Source of the DNA: Streptomyces olindensis | GTDB taxonomy: Bacteria; Actinomycetota; Actinomycetes; Streptomycetales; Streptomycetaceae | Assembly: GCA_000696115.1 (NCBI GenBank) | Contig: JJOH01000019.1 | Span: 641,882-705,881 of the forward strand | Reading direction: 5' to 3' | DNA length: 64,000 bases | Shown: in pieces, positions 55,305 through 63,420 of the stretch | Layout of the letters: each line of letters opens with the position of its first letter | How positions within the stretch are numbered: position 1 is the stretch's first letter | Notes under the pieces: model-generated | Told to the model about the DNA's origin: nothing | The model's database searches: none | Seen by the model: the letters and a program-made list of their open reading frames with translations, nothing else | Program-made: the position numbers and the translations under genes

Positions 55305-55973
55305 ATGTCTGCGTCCGAACTGGCCGAGGCGGAAGAGGAGGCGCGGCGGAAGAAGCGCGCCCCGTGGGGCGTGATAGCGCTGGTTCTGCTGACCGGCCTC
55401 GCGCTCATTCGGAATGGTTCGGGGGAGTTCGACGAGGGCCCGCCGCAGCCGGCCACGGCCGCCGCGGCGGACAGCCGGGTGCCCGCCGCCACCTTCGCCG
55501 GGACCGTACGGCCGCTGCCCTACGCCCTTCCGGACCGGGTCCGGATCCCGGCCATCCAGGTCGACGCGCCGATCATTCCCGTGGGCCTGGACGCGGACGG
55601 CTGGGTGGGCGCGCCGCCGCCCGAGGACCCGAACCTGGCCGGCTGGTTCACCGGTGCCGTCACGCCCGGGGAGAAGGGCACGGCGGTCGTCGTGGGCCAT
55701 GTCGACAACCAGCAGGGCCCCGCCGTGTTCTACGGGCTCGGGGCGCTGAAGAAGGGGAACCGCGTCGAGGTCGCCCGGCAGGACGGGAAGACCGCCGTGT
55801 TCGAGATCTACGGCGTCGAGGTGTTCGAGAAGAACAACTTCCCCGGCGACCGGGTCTACGCGTCCAAGGGCGCGGCCGAACTGCGGGTCATCACCTGCGG
55901 CGGCGGATTCTCCGAGCAGGACGGCTACGCGGGCAATGTCGTGGCCTTCGCCCGCCTGGTCGAGGTGCGCTGA
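55305..55973 (+). CDS. class F sortase
   Basis: This 222-residue membrane-anchored transpeptidase has an N-terminal basic segment and helix (RRKKRAPWGVIALVLLTGLA) and the sortase barrel PDRVRIPAIQVDAPIIPVGL, TAVVVGHVDNQQGPAVFYGL (catalytic His), LRVITCGGGF (catalytic Cys) and the closing strand GYAGNVVAFARLV. These are class F features. AGGGGAAGG precedes ATG 55305. It lies close to two proteins with sorting-signal-like ends. Class F sortases of Streptomyces have few known substrates. Confidence 0.92.
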   Translation: MSASELAEAEEEARRKKRAPWGVIALVLLTGLALIRNGSGEFDEGPPQPATAAAADSRVPAATFAGTVRPLPYALPDRVRIPAIQVDAPIIPVGLDADGWVGAPPPEDPNLAGWFTGAVTPGEKGTAVVVGHVDNQQGPAVFYGLGALKKGNRVEVARQDGKTAVFEIYGVEVFEKNNFPGDRVYASKGAAELRVITCGGGFSEQDGYAGNVVAFARLVEVR

Positions 55974-56015
55974 GCGCTGCCGGCCGGGCGGGCGAAAGCC
56001 CGAGCGTTCCTCTCC

Positions 56016-56843
56016 TTACGCGTAGTGCCGCCGGGGCACGGTGACGCGGTAGCCGGAGTCCAGCAGTCCGGGGAGGTAGCGCCGCAGGGCCCGCACGCTC
56101 TGCGAGCGGTCGCCCCCGGCGTCGTGCGAGAGCACCACGACGCCGGGGGCGGCGCCGTTCTCGACCCGCCTCACGATCGACCGGGTGCCCGGGGTGGTCC
56201 AGTCGAGGGTGTCCAGCGTCCAGGCGAGGGGCTCCATGCCGAGTTCGGCGCCGATCTGGAACGTGGCGCGGTTCCAGGCGCCGTAGGGCGCGCGGAACCA
56301 CTCGGGGCGCTCCCCGCACGTCTCCTCGATGACCTCGCTGGTGCGCTCCATCTCCCTCCGGATCTGCCGGCGGGTGAGACGGGTGAGCAGCGGGTGGGAC
56401 CACGTGTGGTTGCCGACGACGTGGCCCTCGTCGGTCATCCGGGACAGCAGGCCCCTGCTGTCGGCGGCCATCTCCCCGCACACGAAGAACATGGCGCGGA
56501 CGTCGTACTCGGCCAGGGTGTCCAGGACGTCCGGGGTGTAGCGGGGGTCGGGGCCGTCGTCGAAGGTCAGCACGATGGTGCGGCCGCGTCCGGAGACGCG
56601 CAGCAGCGGTTCGCGGCGCACCAGGGTCCGGCGGGGCGCGGCGTGCGGCGGGCCGTAGCCGGTCAAGGGCTGGAGGCGGTACGCGGAGGCGCTGCGGGGG
56701 CTGCGGGCCTGGGCGCCGGCGGCCGGGCCGGAGCCTGCGGGGACGTCCCCGGTGACCGCCGTGAGCACCCCGGCCGTGGCGGCCGCTCCCACGCCGCCCG
56801 CGAGCAACGCCGCGCGTCGGGTGAGCAACTGATCCTTCTTCAT
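56016..56843 (-). CDS. polysaccharide deacetylase (NodB domain)
   Basis: The 275-residue exported enzyme has a twin-arginine-like signal (LTRRAALLAGGVGAAATAG) and the carbohydrate esterase 4 fold: TIVLTFDDGPDPRYTPDVLD (catalytic Asp and metal Asp), VVGNHTWSHPLLTRL (metal-binding HxxxH), ERPEWFRAPYGAWN, and GVVVLSHDAGGDRSQSV. It should remove acetyl groups from peptidoglycan or another glycan in the wall. No other gene is coupled to it. All metal ligands are present. Confidence 0.93.
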   Translation of the reverse strand: MKKDQLLTRRAALLAGGVGAAATAGVLTAVTGDVPAGSGPAAGAQARSPRSASAYRLQPLTGYGPPHAAPRRTLVRREPLLRVSGRGRTIVLTFDDGPDPRYTPDVLDTLAEYDVRAMFFVCGEMAADSRGLLSRMTDEGHVVGNHTWSHPLLTRLTRRQIRREMERTSEVIEETCGERPEWFRAPYGAWNRATFQIGAELGMEPLAWTLDTLDWTTPGTRSIVRRVENGAAPGVVVLSHDAGGDRSQSVRALRRYLPGLLDSGYRVTVPRRHYA

Positions 56844-57198
56844 GACTCATCAGTCGCCCGGCGGAGGGCCGACGCACCTGAGCAACACCGGTGCGGCGGC
56901 ACGATTTCACCCGAACGGCCCACGTATGAGGGTCAGTGGCGGCGCGGCACGGCCGGTGAGGGGGTCGGCGGGCTCGGTCCCGTCCCCTCCGGCGAGGCCG
57001 AGCGCCGCCAGTGACGGCGGCCCTGCCGTGGTGACGGGCCGCTGTCCGCCGGTCGGGTGCCCCTTTCCCGACGACTTGAGCACCATGAACTCCATCGCGA
57101 TGTCGGGGGCGGTGCGTTGGCGTTCTCCCCGGGGTGCCCGGCACGGTCTCGCCCTCCCGCCCGGCTGCCGGCCCCGTCGCCTCCGATAGCCTCGCGCC
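56844..57198. other. divergent promoter region, deacetylase and stress protein
   Basis: No supported gene is seen in these 355 bp. A minus-strand frame near 57100-56910 (starting MVLKSSGKGHPTGG) has GGAG upstream but no family character. A TAGCCT hexamer just before 57199 may be the -10 of a leaderless stress-protein mRNA. Confidence 0.45.
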
Positions 57199-57660
57199 GT
57201 GACGGAACAGCACTCCCCTAGGTTCGAGCGGGGCACGGACGGGCCGAAAGTGATCGTGGCCGGAGTGGACGGCTCCGACTCCTCCCTGCGGGCCGCGGCC
57301 TACGCGGCCGGCCTGGCCCGGCGACAGCACGCGCTGCTCGCCCTGGTGTACGTGCAGCCCGTGCTGGCGGCGGGGGCCGCGCTCGGGGCGCCGGTGGCCG
57401 AGACGACCGACGAGATCGCCGAGGACCTGGTGGCGCAGATCCGGGACGCGGCGGAGCGGCTCAAGGGGATATACGAGGTCCGCTGGGAGTTCCACACGTT
57501 CCGCGGCGACCCGTACAACGGCCTGGTGAAGGCCGCCGACGCGCTCAAGGCGGACGCGGTGGTCGTGGGCGCCTCGGAACAGGCGGGCCACCGCATCGTC
57601 GGCTCGGTGGCGGTACGGCTGGTGAAGGCGGGGCGCTGGCCGGTGACGGTGGTGCCGTAG
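57199..57660 (+). CDS. universal stress protein (UspA family)
   Basis: The 153-residue cytosolic product has one Usp domain: KVIVAGVDGSDSSLRAAAYA at the N-terminus and ADAVVVGASEQAGHRIVGSV with AVRLVKAGRWPVTVVP at the end. The ATP-binding GxxGxxxxGS signature is present in altered form (GASEQAGHRIVGS). GTG 57199 has no ribosome-binding site but a TAGCCT hexamer ends 6 nt upstream, which suggests leaderless translation. Role: general stress protection. Confidence 0.92.
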   Translation: MTEQHSPRFERGTDGPKVIVAGVDGSDSSLRAAAYAAGLARRQHALLALVYVQPVLAAGAALGAPVAETTDEIAEDLVAQIRDAAERLKGIYEVRWEFHTFRGDPYNGLVKAADALKADAVVVGASEQAGHRIVGSVAVRLVKAGRWPVTVVP

Positions 57661-57669
57661 CGGTACCCG

Positions 57670-57822
57670 GTGGCCGGAGCGCGCGAGGAGCGGTGGGACG
57701 AGCGGTCGCGCGCGGCCCGTCCGACGAACCCGGGTGGTTCGCGCTGGGGCTCGTGAGCTACTTCGCCTGCTCCTACCGGCGCTCGGAACTGGCCGGGCAC
57801 CGGCCGGAGCAGGGGGACTGAG
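57670..57822 (+). pseudogene. possible frameshifted small ORF
   Basis: Two short plus-strand frames join across the GGGTGGTT at about 57734: the first reads VAGAREERWDERSRAARPTN and the second PGWFALGLVSYFACSYRRSE to a stop at 57822. The second piece looks like natural protein (a short hydrophobic helix with basic flank). It may be a small gene with its own GTG in the second frame, or a decayed one. Support is weak. Confidence 0.25.
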
Positions 57823-57825
57823 GCC

Positions 57826-58980
57826 CTACTCCCCCATCACCAGTCCGTCCTGCGCCGCGCCGCGGCTGAGGACGACGTCCCGGATGCGGTCGCGTACGGC
57901 CCGGACGTCGGCGCCCTGGGCGAGGGCCCGGTTGAGGTTGACGACCCGGCCGGCGTCGACGTCGAACAGCTGCGGGACGAACTCCGCCTTCGTCACCTCC
58001 CAGCGGCCTCCCGGCCGTGCGGGCGGGGCGAAGGTGAAGCGGCCGAGGGTGGACTGGTTGCCGCGCGGGTCCTTGGCGCCTTGGTGGTTGGTCATCAGTC
58101 CGGCGATCTGGTCGCCCATGCCGTAGATCACCCAGGTGCCGTTGACCTTCTCGTAGGCCTGCGGGACGTGTGCGTGGGTGCCCAGGATCAGGTCGATGTC
58201 GGGACGCCCCTCGCTGCGGGCGGCGGTGAGGTTCCGGGCCAGGGTCAGCTGCCGGTCGTCAGGGGCGTCCTGCCATTCGGTGCCCCAGTGCATGGACACG
58301 ACGACCACGTCCGCGCCCGCATTCCGCGCGGCCCGGGCGTCCGCGAGGATCCTGCCCTCGTCGATGAGGTTGACGGCCCTGGGCTGTCCCTCGGGGAGCG
58401 GGATGCCGTTGGTGTCGTAGGTGTAGGCGAGGTGAGCGATCTTCGCCTGGCCCGCCTGGAGGACCGTCACGGTGCGGGCCTCCTCCTCGCTGCGGGCCGA
58501 GCCGGCGTGCCGGACGCCCGCCCGGTCGAGGGCGTCGAGGGTGCGGCGGATGCCGTCGGCGCCGTCGTCCAGGGTGTGGTTGGAGGCCGTGGAGCAGCCG
58601 TCGTAGCCGGTGGTGGCGAGGGCCGGGGCCACCTCGGGCGGGGACTTGAAGGCGGGGTAGCCGGTGTAGTCGCCGTTCGCGCCGTAGACGGTCTCCATGT
58701 GGCACAGGGCCAGGTCGGCGCGTTCGACGACGGAGCGGATCCCGGCGAGCATCGGCCGGAAGTCGTAGCCGGTGCCGCCGGCGTCGAAGCGGGCCCGGTC
58801 GATGATCGTGTCGTGCGGGAGGACGTCGCCGGAGGCGACCAGGGTGAAGCCGCGGGGCTCGGCGAGGGATGGTGCGGGGCGCCCGGGGCCGGGCGGTTCG
58901 TGGTCACGGGCCTGGCAGGCGGCGCCTGCGGCGAGGGCGACGGTCAGGGCCAGGGCCACCTGTCGACTGCGTGCGATCAT
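57826..58980 (-). CDS. CapA-like secreted metallophosphatase-fold protein
   Basis: The 384-residue product has a signal sequence (VALALTVALAAGAACQA, with Cys near residue 22 in an imperfect lipobox) and the CapA/PgsA fold: FTLVASGDVLPHDTIIDRAR, ALCHMETVYGANGDYTGYP, STASNHTLDDGADGIRRTLD, VVVSMHWGTEWQDAPDDRQ and LILGTHAHVPQAYEKVNG. The metal-binding D, N and H residues of the calcineurin-like fold are present. CapA proteins take part in poly-gamma-glutamate or wall polymer synthesis; here it stands alone, so its role is open. ATG 58980 is used. Confidence 0.9.
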   Translation of the reverse strand: MIARSRQVALALTVALAAGAACQARDHEPPGPGRPAPSLAEPRGFTLVASGDVLPHDTIIDRARFDAGGTGYDFRPMLAGIRSVVERADLALCHMETVYGANGDYTGYPAFKSPPEVAPALATTGYDGCSTASNHTLDDGADGIRRTLDALDRAGVRHAGSARSEEEARTVTVLQAGQAKIAHLAYTYDTNGIPLPEGQPRAVNLIDEGRILADARAARNAGADVVVVSMHWGTEWQDAPDDRQLTLARNLTAARSEGRPDIDLILGTHAHVPQAYEKVNGTWVIYGMGDQIAGLMTNHQGAKDPRGNQSTLGRFTFAPPARPGGRWEVTKAEFVPQLFDVDAGRVVNLNRALAQGADVRAVRDRIRDVVLSRGAAQDGLVMGE

Positions 58981-59202
58981 CCGTTCACCCCACTGTGGGC
59001 GTTGTGGTCGCATTTACACACAAACAGGAAAGAAGGCCCACGCCGCCCCACGCGGCTCCGACACGCTCATCAGCCCGACCGGCACCCGCCCGGTCGAGCG
59101 CCCCGACCGTTCGTCGAACCGTTCGTCGACGCGATCGACCGTCCGCCGCACAGCCGGGTACGTGGCCTGTGCCACAGCCACGCCCTGCGGTGGCATACGG
59201 CC

Positions 59203-59748
59203 ATGACGGCCGGATCCACTCTCATGAACGGGACGACCGCCGAGCACGAGCTCGCCGCACTGCAGCGGGAGCACGGCCGGCCCCTCTTCGCGCTGCTGCT
59301 CCGGCTCTGTGACGGCGACCGGCAGCGCGCGGAGGACCTGGTCCAGGAAACGCTGGTGCGCGCCTGGCAGCACCCCGAGGCCCTGCGCGCCGACGACTTC
59401 GACTCCGTACGCCCCTGGCTGATGACCGTCGGGCGACGGCTCGCTATCGACGCCCGGCGGGCCCGGCAGGCCCGTCCGGCCGAGGTCGGCGACGCCGTGC
59501 TGGAGAACGCGCGGGTCATCTCCGACCACGCCGAACGGGCCGCGGCGACGCTCGACGTCCGCCGGGCTGTGAAGACACTCACTCCGGAACACCGTGAAGT
59601 CCTGGTACTCGTGTACTTCCAGGGGGCGAGTGTGGCGGAAGCCGCAGCGACCCTCGGGATCCCGCCCGGTACCGTGAAGTCCCGCGCGTACTACGCGCTG
59701 CGCGCCCTGCGCCGGGTGCTTCCGGGATACGCCGCCGACCTGCGGTGA
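59203..59748 (+). CDS. ECF-family RNA polymerase sigma factor
   Basis: A 181-residue sigma factor with region 2 (ALLLRLCDGDRQRAEDLVQE, TLVRAWQHPEALR, VRPWLMTVGRRLAIDARRAR) and region 4 (LTPEHREVLVLVYFQGASVA, AATLGIPPGTVKSRAYYALR). ATG 59203 and ATG 59224 are both possible; no strong ribosome-binding site favours one. A ZAS-domain anti-sigma gene lies two genes downstream and is the likely partner. The signal sensed is unknown. Confidence 0.93.
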   Translation: MTAGSTLMNGTTAEHELAALQREHGRPLFALLLRLCDGDRQRAEDLVQETLVRAWQHPEALRADDFDSVRPWLMTVGRRLAIDARRARQARPAEVGDAVLENARVISDHAERAAATLDVRRAVKTLTPEHREVLVLVYFQGASVAEAAATLGIPPGTVKSRAYYALRALRRVLPGYAADLR

Positions 59749-59899
59749 AACCAACGGCCGAGTCAAACCTCCGTAAAGCGCCTTGCTGAGGACCCCGGTT
59801 GAGTAATCGGCTGTTCTCATCCGTGTTCCGGATGGGGCCGACAACGCCCCGGAGCCCGGTGTCGGCCAACGCGCACGTACCGGAGGAAGGCAGGAAGGG

Positions 59900-60412
59900 A
59901 TGCTGCACAGAGGGCAGGAGAGCACGGACGGCGCCGGCGGTGAACTGACCGTCCCCATGGCGTGGTTGTACGCCGAGTACATCGCCGACGAGCTGCTGCG
60001 GACCGGCGATCTGATGCCGCCGACGTCCTTCGAGTTCCGCGCCGGGCGCGACGCCCTGGCGCTGACGATCTTCCTCTCCGACACCGACGGGGAGCTGTCG
60101 GGCATCCGGGTCGTCACCCAGCTGGAGACCTGGCTGTCGCTGACCGCGTACGACCAGCCGTGGCAGGAGTGGGTGCGCGAGCGGCTGGCCGAGGTCGCCG
60201 CGGCCGCCGCGGAGTCGGGCGGGCCGGCACCCGACCTGGAGCTGGCGGAGGAGGCCTGGCGCTGGCTGCAGGAGACGGAGCTGCTCGCGCCCGACCTGAA
60301 CGCGGTGCCGGGCGGCGCTCCGGTGGTCGCGGAGGACGAGGGGCCGAAGGTGTGGACGCCCGCCTGGCAGCTCGGACTGCCGCTGGGGCACCTCGCGATC
60401 CATCTTTTTTAG
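59900..60412 (+). CDS. hypothetical acidic protein between sigma and anti-sigma genes
   Basis: The 170-residue product is soluble and acidic: LYAEYIADELLRTGDLMPPT, SFEFRAGRDALALTIFLSDT and WQEWVRERLAEVAAAAAESG. It appears alpha/beta. AGGAAGGCAGGAAGG precedes ATG 59900. Its place between the ECF gene and the ZAS gene might mean a joint role, but it has its own upstream gap and a following hairpin. No family recognised. Confidence 0.78.
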   Translation: MLHRGQESTDGAGGELTVPMAWLYAEYIADELLRTGDLMPPTSFEFRAGRDALALTIFLSDTDGELSGIRVVTQLETWLSLTAYDQPWQEWVRERLAEVAAAAAESGGPAPDLELAEEAWRWLQETELLAPDLNAVPGGAPVVAEDEGPKVWTPAWQLGLPLGHLAIHLF

Positions 60413-60422
60413 ATTTCTGCGA

Positions 60423-60440
60423 CCCCGGACCAATCCGGGG
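60423..60440 (+). terminator. short hairpin after the acidic protein gene
   Basis: CCCCGGA-CCAA-TCCGGGG is a 7-bp hairpin 11 bp after the stop. Confidence 0.55.
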
Positions 60441-60563
60441 GCCGGAGGGCTCCGAATCCTTTGGTTGCGATTGTGTCACCGGCTTGAGTGATTCCGCTGC
60501 CTGGTCCGTACCGGTGGGAGCAAGGAGTAACCCCACCCGCACCCAACGGCACGAGGATTCGGC

Positions 60564-61217
60564 ATGAGGTCCCTGGAAAGGCATCGCGACGTCGGCGCCT
60601 ACGCGCTCGGCGTGCTGGACGAGGCGGAGGCCTTCCGCTTCGAGGACCACCTCATGGAGTGCCCTCGGTGCGCTGCAGAGGTGACGGAATTCGGCCCGAC
60701 GACACGGCAGTTGATGCTGTACCGGCGGGCGACGCCGCGGTTCGTGAGCCCGCTGACGCAGCCCGGGCCGCGCATGCTGGACCGGCTGCTGGCCGAGGTG
60801 GCCACCCGGCGCCGGGCCGGGCGCAGGCGCATGCTGTTCGCCCTGGCGGCCTCGGTGGCGCTCGCGGTGTCGGTGCCCGGGATCGCGATGATGGCCCGGG
60901 GCGGCGGCGAGGGGCCCCTGACCGTCGCGGCGACCGACGCGCGCACGGGGGTGTGGGCGCAGGTCACGACGGAGGACGAGGCCTCGGGCAGCCAGGTCGA
61001 GCTGCAGGTCAAGGACGCGGCCGGGCCCCGCGCCTGCCACCTCGTGATCATCGGCCGCGACGGCACGGAGGAGACCGCGACCAGCTGGCAGGGGCCCGGT
61101 CACGACGCCCACCCGAACACGATGATGGCCAGCTCGTCCATGCACCCGGACGAGATCGCCCGCTACGAGATCCGCTCCTCGGCCGGCGAGGTCCTGGTGA
61201 AGCTCCCGTCGCCCTAG
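60564..61217 (+). CDS. ZAS-type (zinc-finger) anti-sigma factor
   Basis: The 217-residue product starts with the ZAS domain HRDVGAYALGVLDEAEAFRF followed by EDHLMECPRCAAEV, giving the HxxxCxxC zinc site. One membrane helix MLFALAASVALAVSVPGIAM follows (about residues 95-115), then an extracellular beta domain (TGVWAQVTTEDEASGSQVEL, AGPRACHLVIIGRDG). This is the layout of a membrane-bound anti-sigma factor. The likely partner is the ECF sigma at 59203. Confidence 0.92.
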   Translation: MRSLERHRDVGAYALGVLDEAEAFRFEDHLMECPRCAAEVTEFGPTTRQLMLYRRATPRFVSPLTQPGPRMLDRLLAEVATRRRAGRRRMLFALAASVALAVSVPGIAMMARGGGEGPLTVAATDARTGVWAQVTTEDEASGSQVELQVKDAAGPRACHLVIIGRDGTEETATSWQGPGHDAHPNTMMASSSMHPDEIARYEIRSSAGEVLVKLPSP

Positions 61218-61323
61218 CCCCTGGGGGTCTGTCGTCCGTCCGCCTCTGTCGCCGGGCGGCCCGTGCGTCCCGGTGTGAGACTGCTCGACGACACACCCGG
61301 GCTGCGCGGCGAGGGGAGACGAG

Positions 61324-62505
61324 GTGACGACGGCGGAGACCGGTGACGGTCGCCTGGAGGAGTTCCTCGCCGATCCGGAGAGCTCGACGCTGGACCTGGC
61401 CGCGGCGGTGGCCCGCTGCACCAAGGCCGTGGGGATCCAGCACTCCGTGGTGTACCTGGCCGACATCCAGCAGCGCCGGCTCGTGCCGCTCACCGACGTG
61501 GCCTCGCCCCTGCCCGTCGACGACTCGCTGGCCGGCTGGACCTACCGCACCCAGTCGCTGCGCGTGGAGGAGTCGGAGACGGGCGGCATGACGGTCTGGT
61601 TCCCCCTCCTGGACGGCGCGGAACGGCTCGGTGTGCTCTCCGTGCTCTGCCCGGCGCTGACCCCGGCCGTGCTGCGCCGCGGCAGGGCCCTCGCCACCCT
61701 GCTCGCCATGATGATCACGTCGAAGCGGGCGTACAAGGACTCCTTCGTCCGGCGGACGCGCACCGAACCGATGCGGCTGCCCGCCGAGATGCTGCGGGCC
61801 TTCCTGCCGCCCCGCACGATCGGCACCGCGCACGTGGTGTCCACGGCCGTGCTGGAGCCGGCCTACGAGATCGGCGGCGACGCCTTCGACCACTCCCTCA
61901 CGGAGACGACCCTGCACGCCGCGGTCCTCGACGCCATGGGGCACGACCTGGCCTCCGGGCTCACCACGGCCGTGTCGCTGGCTGCCTGCCGCAACGCCCG
62001 GCGGACCGGGGCGGACCTGCCCGAGCTGGTGGAGTGCGTCGACGACGCGCTGGCGCACTGGCTCCCCGACCAGTTCTGCACGGGCGTCCTGGCCCAGCTG
62101 GACCTGGCCTCCGGGTTGCTGCGGTGGTGCAACTGCGGGCACCCCCCGCCGCTGCTCATCCGCGACCAGCGGCTGCACGTGGACGCCATGCGGCGCGAGC
62201 CGGATCCGCCGATGGGGCTGCCGTCCCTGCTCGCCGGGCGGCAGCGGCAGACGCACGAGATCGCGCTGAAGCCCGGCGACCGGGTGCTGATGTACACCGA
62301 CGGGGTGACCGAGGCCCGGGGCAGCGACGGCGGCGAGTTCGGTCTCGAACAGTTCGCCGACTACATCATCCGGGCGATGGCGGCGGGCGAGCTGGCGCCC
62401 GAGACGCTGCGCCGGCTCATCCACTCCATCCTGGACTCGCCCACCAGCCGGCTGCGGGACGACGCGACCATCCTGATGTTCGAGTGGACGCCGCCGACCC
62501 GGTGA
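61324..62505 (+). CDS. GAF-SpoIIE type PP2C protein phosphatase
   Basis: The 393-residue protein has an N-terminal GAF-like sensor (residues about 5-140, STLDLAAAVARCTKAVGIQH, GGMTVWFPLLDGAERLGVLS) and a SpoIIE phosphatase domain (EPAYEIGGDAFDHSLTETTL with metal Asp, AVLDAMGHDLASGLTTAVSL, LLRWCNCGHPPPLLI, GDRVLMYTDGVTEARG, DDATILMFEW). These are the RsbU-like phosphatases of anti-anti-sigma factors. GTG 61324 follows GGGGAGACGAG. After the stop a 16-bp direct repeat (GCCGCCGACCCGGTGA) duplicates the gene end. Confidence 0.93.
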   Translation: MTTAETGDGRLEEFLADPESSTLDLAAAVARCTKAVGIQHSVVYLADIQQRRLVPLTDVASPLPVDDSLAGWTYRTQSLRVEESETGGMTVWFPLLDGAERLGVLSVLCPALTPAVLRRGRALATLLAMMITSKRAYKDSFVRRTRTEPMRLPAEMLRAFLPPRTIGTAHVVSTAVLEPAYEIGGDAFDHSLTETTLHAAVLDAMGHDLASGLTTAVSLAACRNARRTGADLPELVECVDDALAHWLPDQFCTGVLAQLDLASGLLRWCNCGHPPPLLIRDQRLHVDAMRREPDPPMGLPSLLAGRQRQTHEIALKPGDRVLMYTDGVTEARGSDGGEFGLEQFADYIIRAMAAGELAPETLRRLIHSILDSPTSRLRDDATILMFEWTPPTR

Positions 62506-62534
62506 TGCCGCCGACCCGGTGACGCGGGCCCGGG

Positions 62535-63398
62535 TCACTTCAGCAGGCGGGACATCCTGCGGTCCGCCAGCGGCTTCCCGCCCGTCTGGCAGGTCGGGCA
62601 GTACTGCAGCGAGGAGTCGCTGAAGGACACCTCGCGGATGGTGTCGCCGCACACCGGGCAGGGCTCGCCGGTGCGGCCGTGGACGCGCAGGCCGCTCTTC
62701 TTCTCGGCCTTCAGCCGCCCGGCCGCCACGCCCCGGGAGCGCTCGACCGCCTCGGTGAGCGTGTCGCGCAGGGCCGTGTACAGCCGCCCGGTCTCCGCCT
62801 CGGTCAGGGACGCGGCCAGCTTGAAGGGCGACATCCTCGCGGCGTGCAGGATCTCGTCGCTGTAGGCGTTGCCCACGCCCGCGATCAGGCTCTGGTCGCG
62901 CAGCGCCCCCTTGAGCTGCCGCCGCTCACCGGACAGCAGCCCGGCGAGGCGCGCCTCGTCGAAGTCGTCGGCGAGCGGGTCCGGGCCGAGCCGGGACACG
63001 CCCGGCACCTCCTGCGGATCCCCGACGACGTACACCGCGAGCCGCTTCTGCGTGCCGGCCTCCGTCAGGTCGAAGCCGGCGCCGGTCTCCAGGGCCACGC
63101 GCAGGGCGAGGGGGCCCTTGCCGGGGCGGGGCGGGCCGTCGGGGAGGCGGTCCTTCCAGTGCAGCCAGCCCGCGCGGGCCAGATGCGTCACGAAGTGCGG
63201 GCCCTCCGCGGTCCCGATGTCGAGGAACTTGCCGTACCGGCGCACGGCGGTCACCTCGCGGCCCTCCAGCGCGGACAGCGGCGGGTCGTAGGTCTTCAGG
63301 ACGCTGATCGCCACGGGCAGCACCCGTACGATCTCGTGGCCGACGAGGTGCTCGGTGAGGAAGTCCTTGAGCGCCTCGACCTCGGGGAGTTCCGGCAT
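62535..63398 (-). CDS. Fpg/Nei family DNA glycosylase
   Basis: A 287-residue DNA repair enzyme that removes oxidised bases and cuts the abasic site. It starts MPELPEVEALKDFLTEHLVG with catalytic Pro1-Glu2 after Met loss. It has the helix-two-turn-helix KGALRDQSLIAGVGNAYSDE and a C-terminal zinc finger (EPCPVCGDTI...LQYCPTCQTGG). The Lys of the beta-F region is replaced in a pattern closer to the actinobacterial Nei-like group. ATG 63398. It lies between two phosphatase genes and is coded on the opposite strand from the first. Confidence 0.93.
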   Translation of the reverse strand: MPELPEVEALKDFLTEHLVGHEIVRVLPVAISVLKTYDPPLSALEGREVTAVRRYGKFLDIGTAEGPHFVTHLARAGWLHWKDRLPDGPPRPGKGPLALRVALETGAGFDLTEAGTQKRLAVYVVGDPQEVPGVSRLGPDPLADDFDEARLAGLLSGERRQLKGALRDQSLIAGVGNAYSDEILHAARMSPFKLAASLTEAETGRLYTALRDTLTEAVERSRGVAAGRLKAEKKSGLRVHGRTGEPCPVCGDTIREVSFSDSSLQYCPTCQTGGKPLADRRMSRLLK

Positions 63399-63420
63399 AG
63401 GTCCAGAGTGCCACGTGGGG

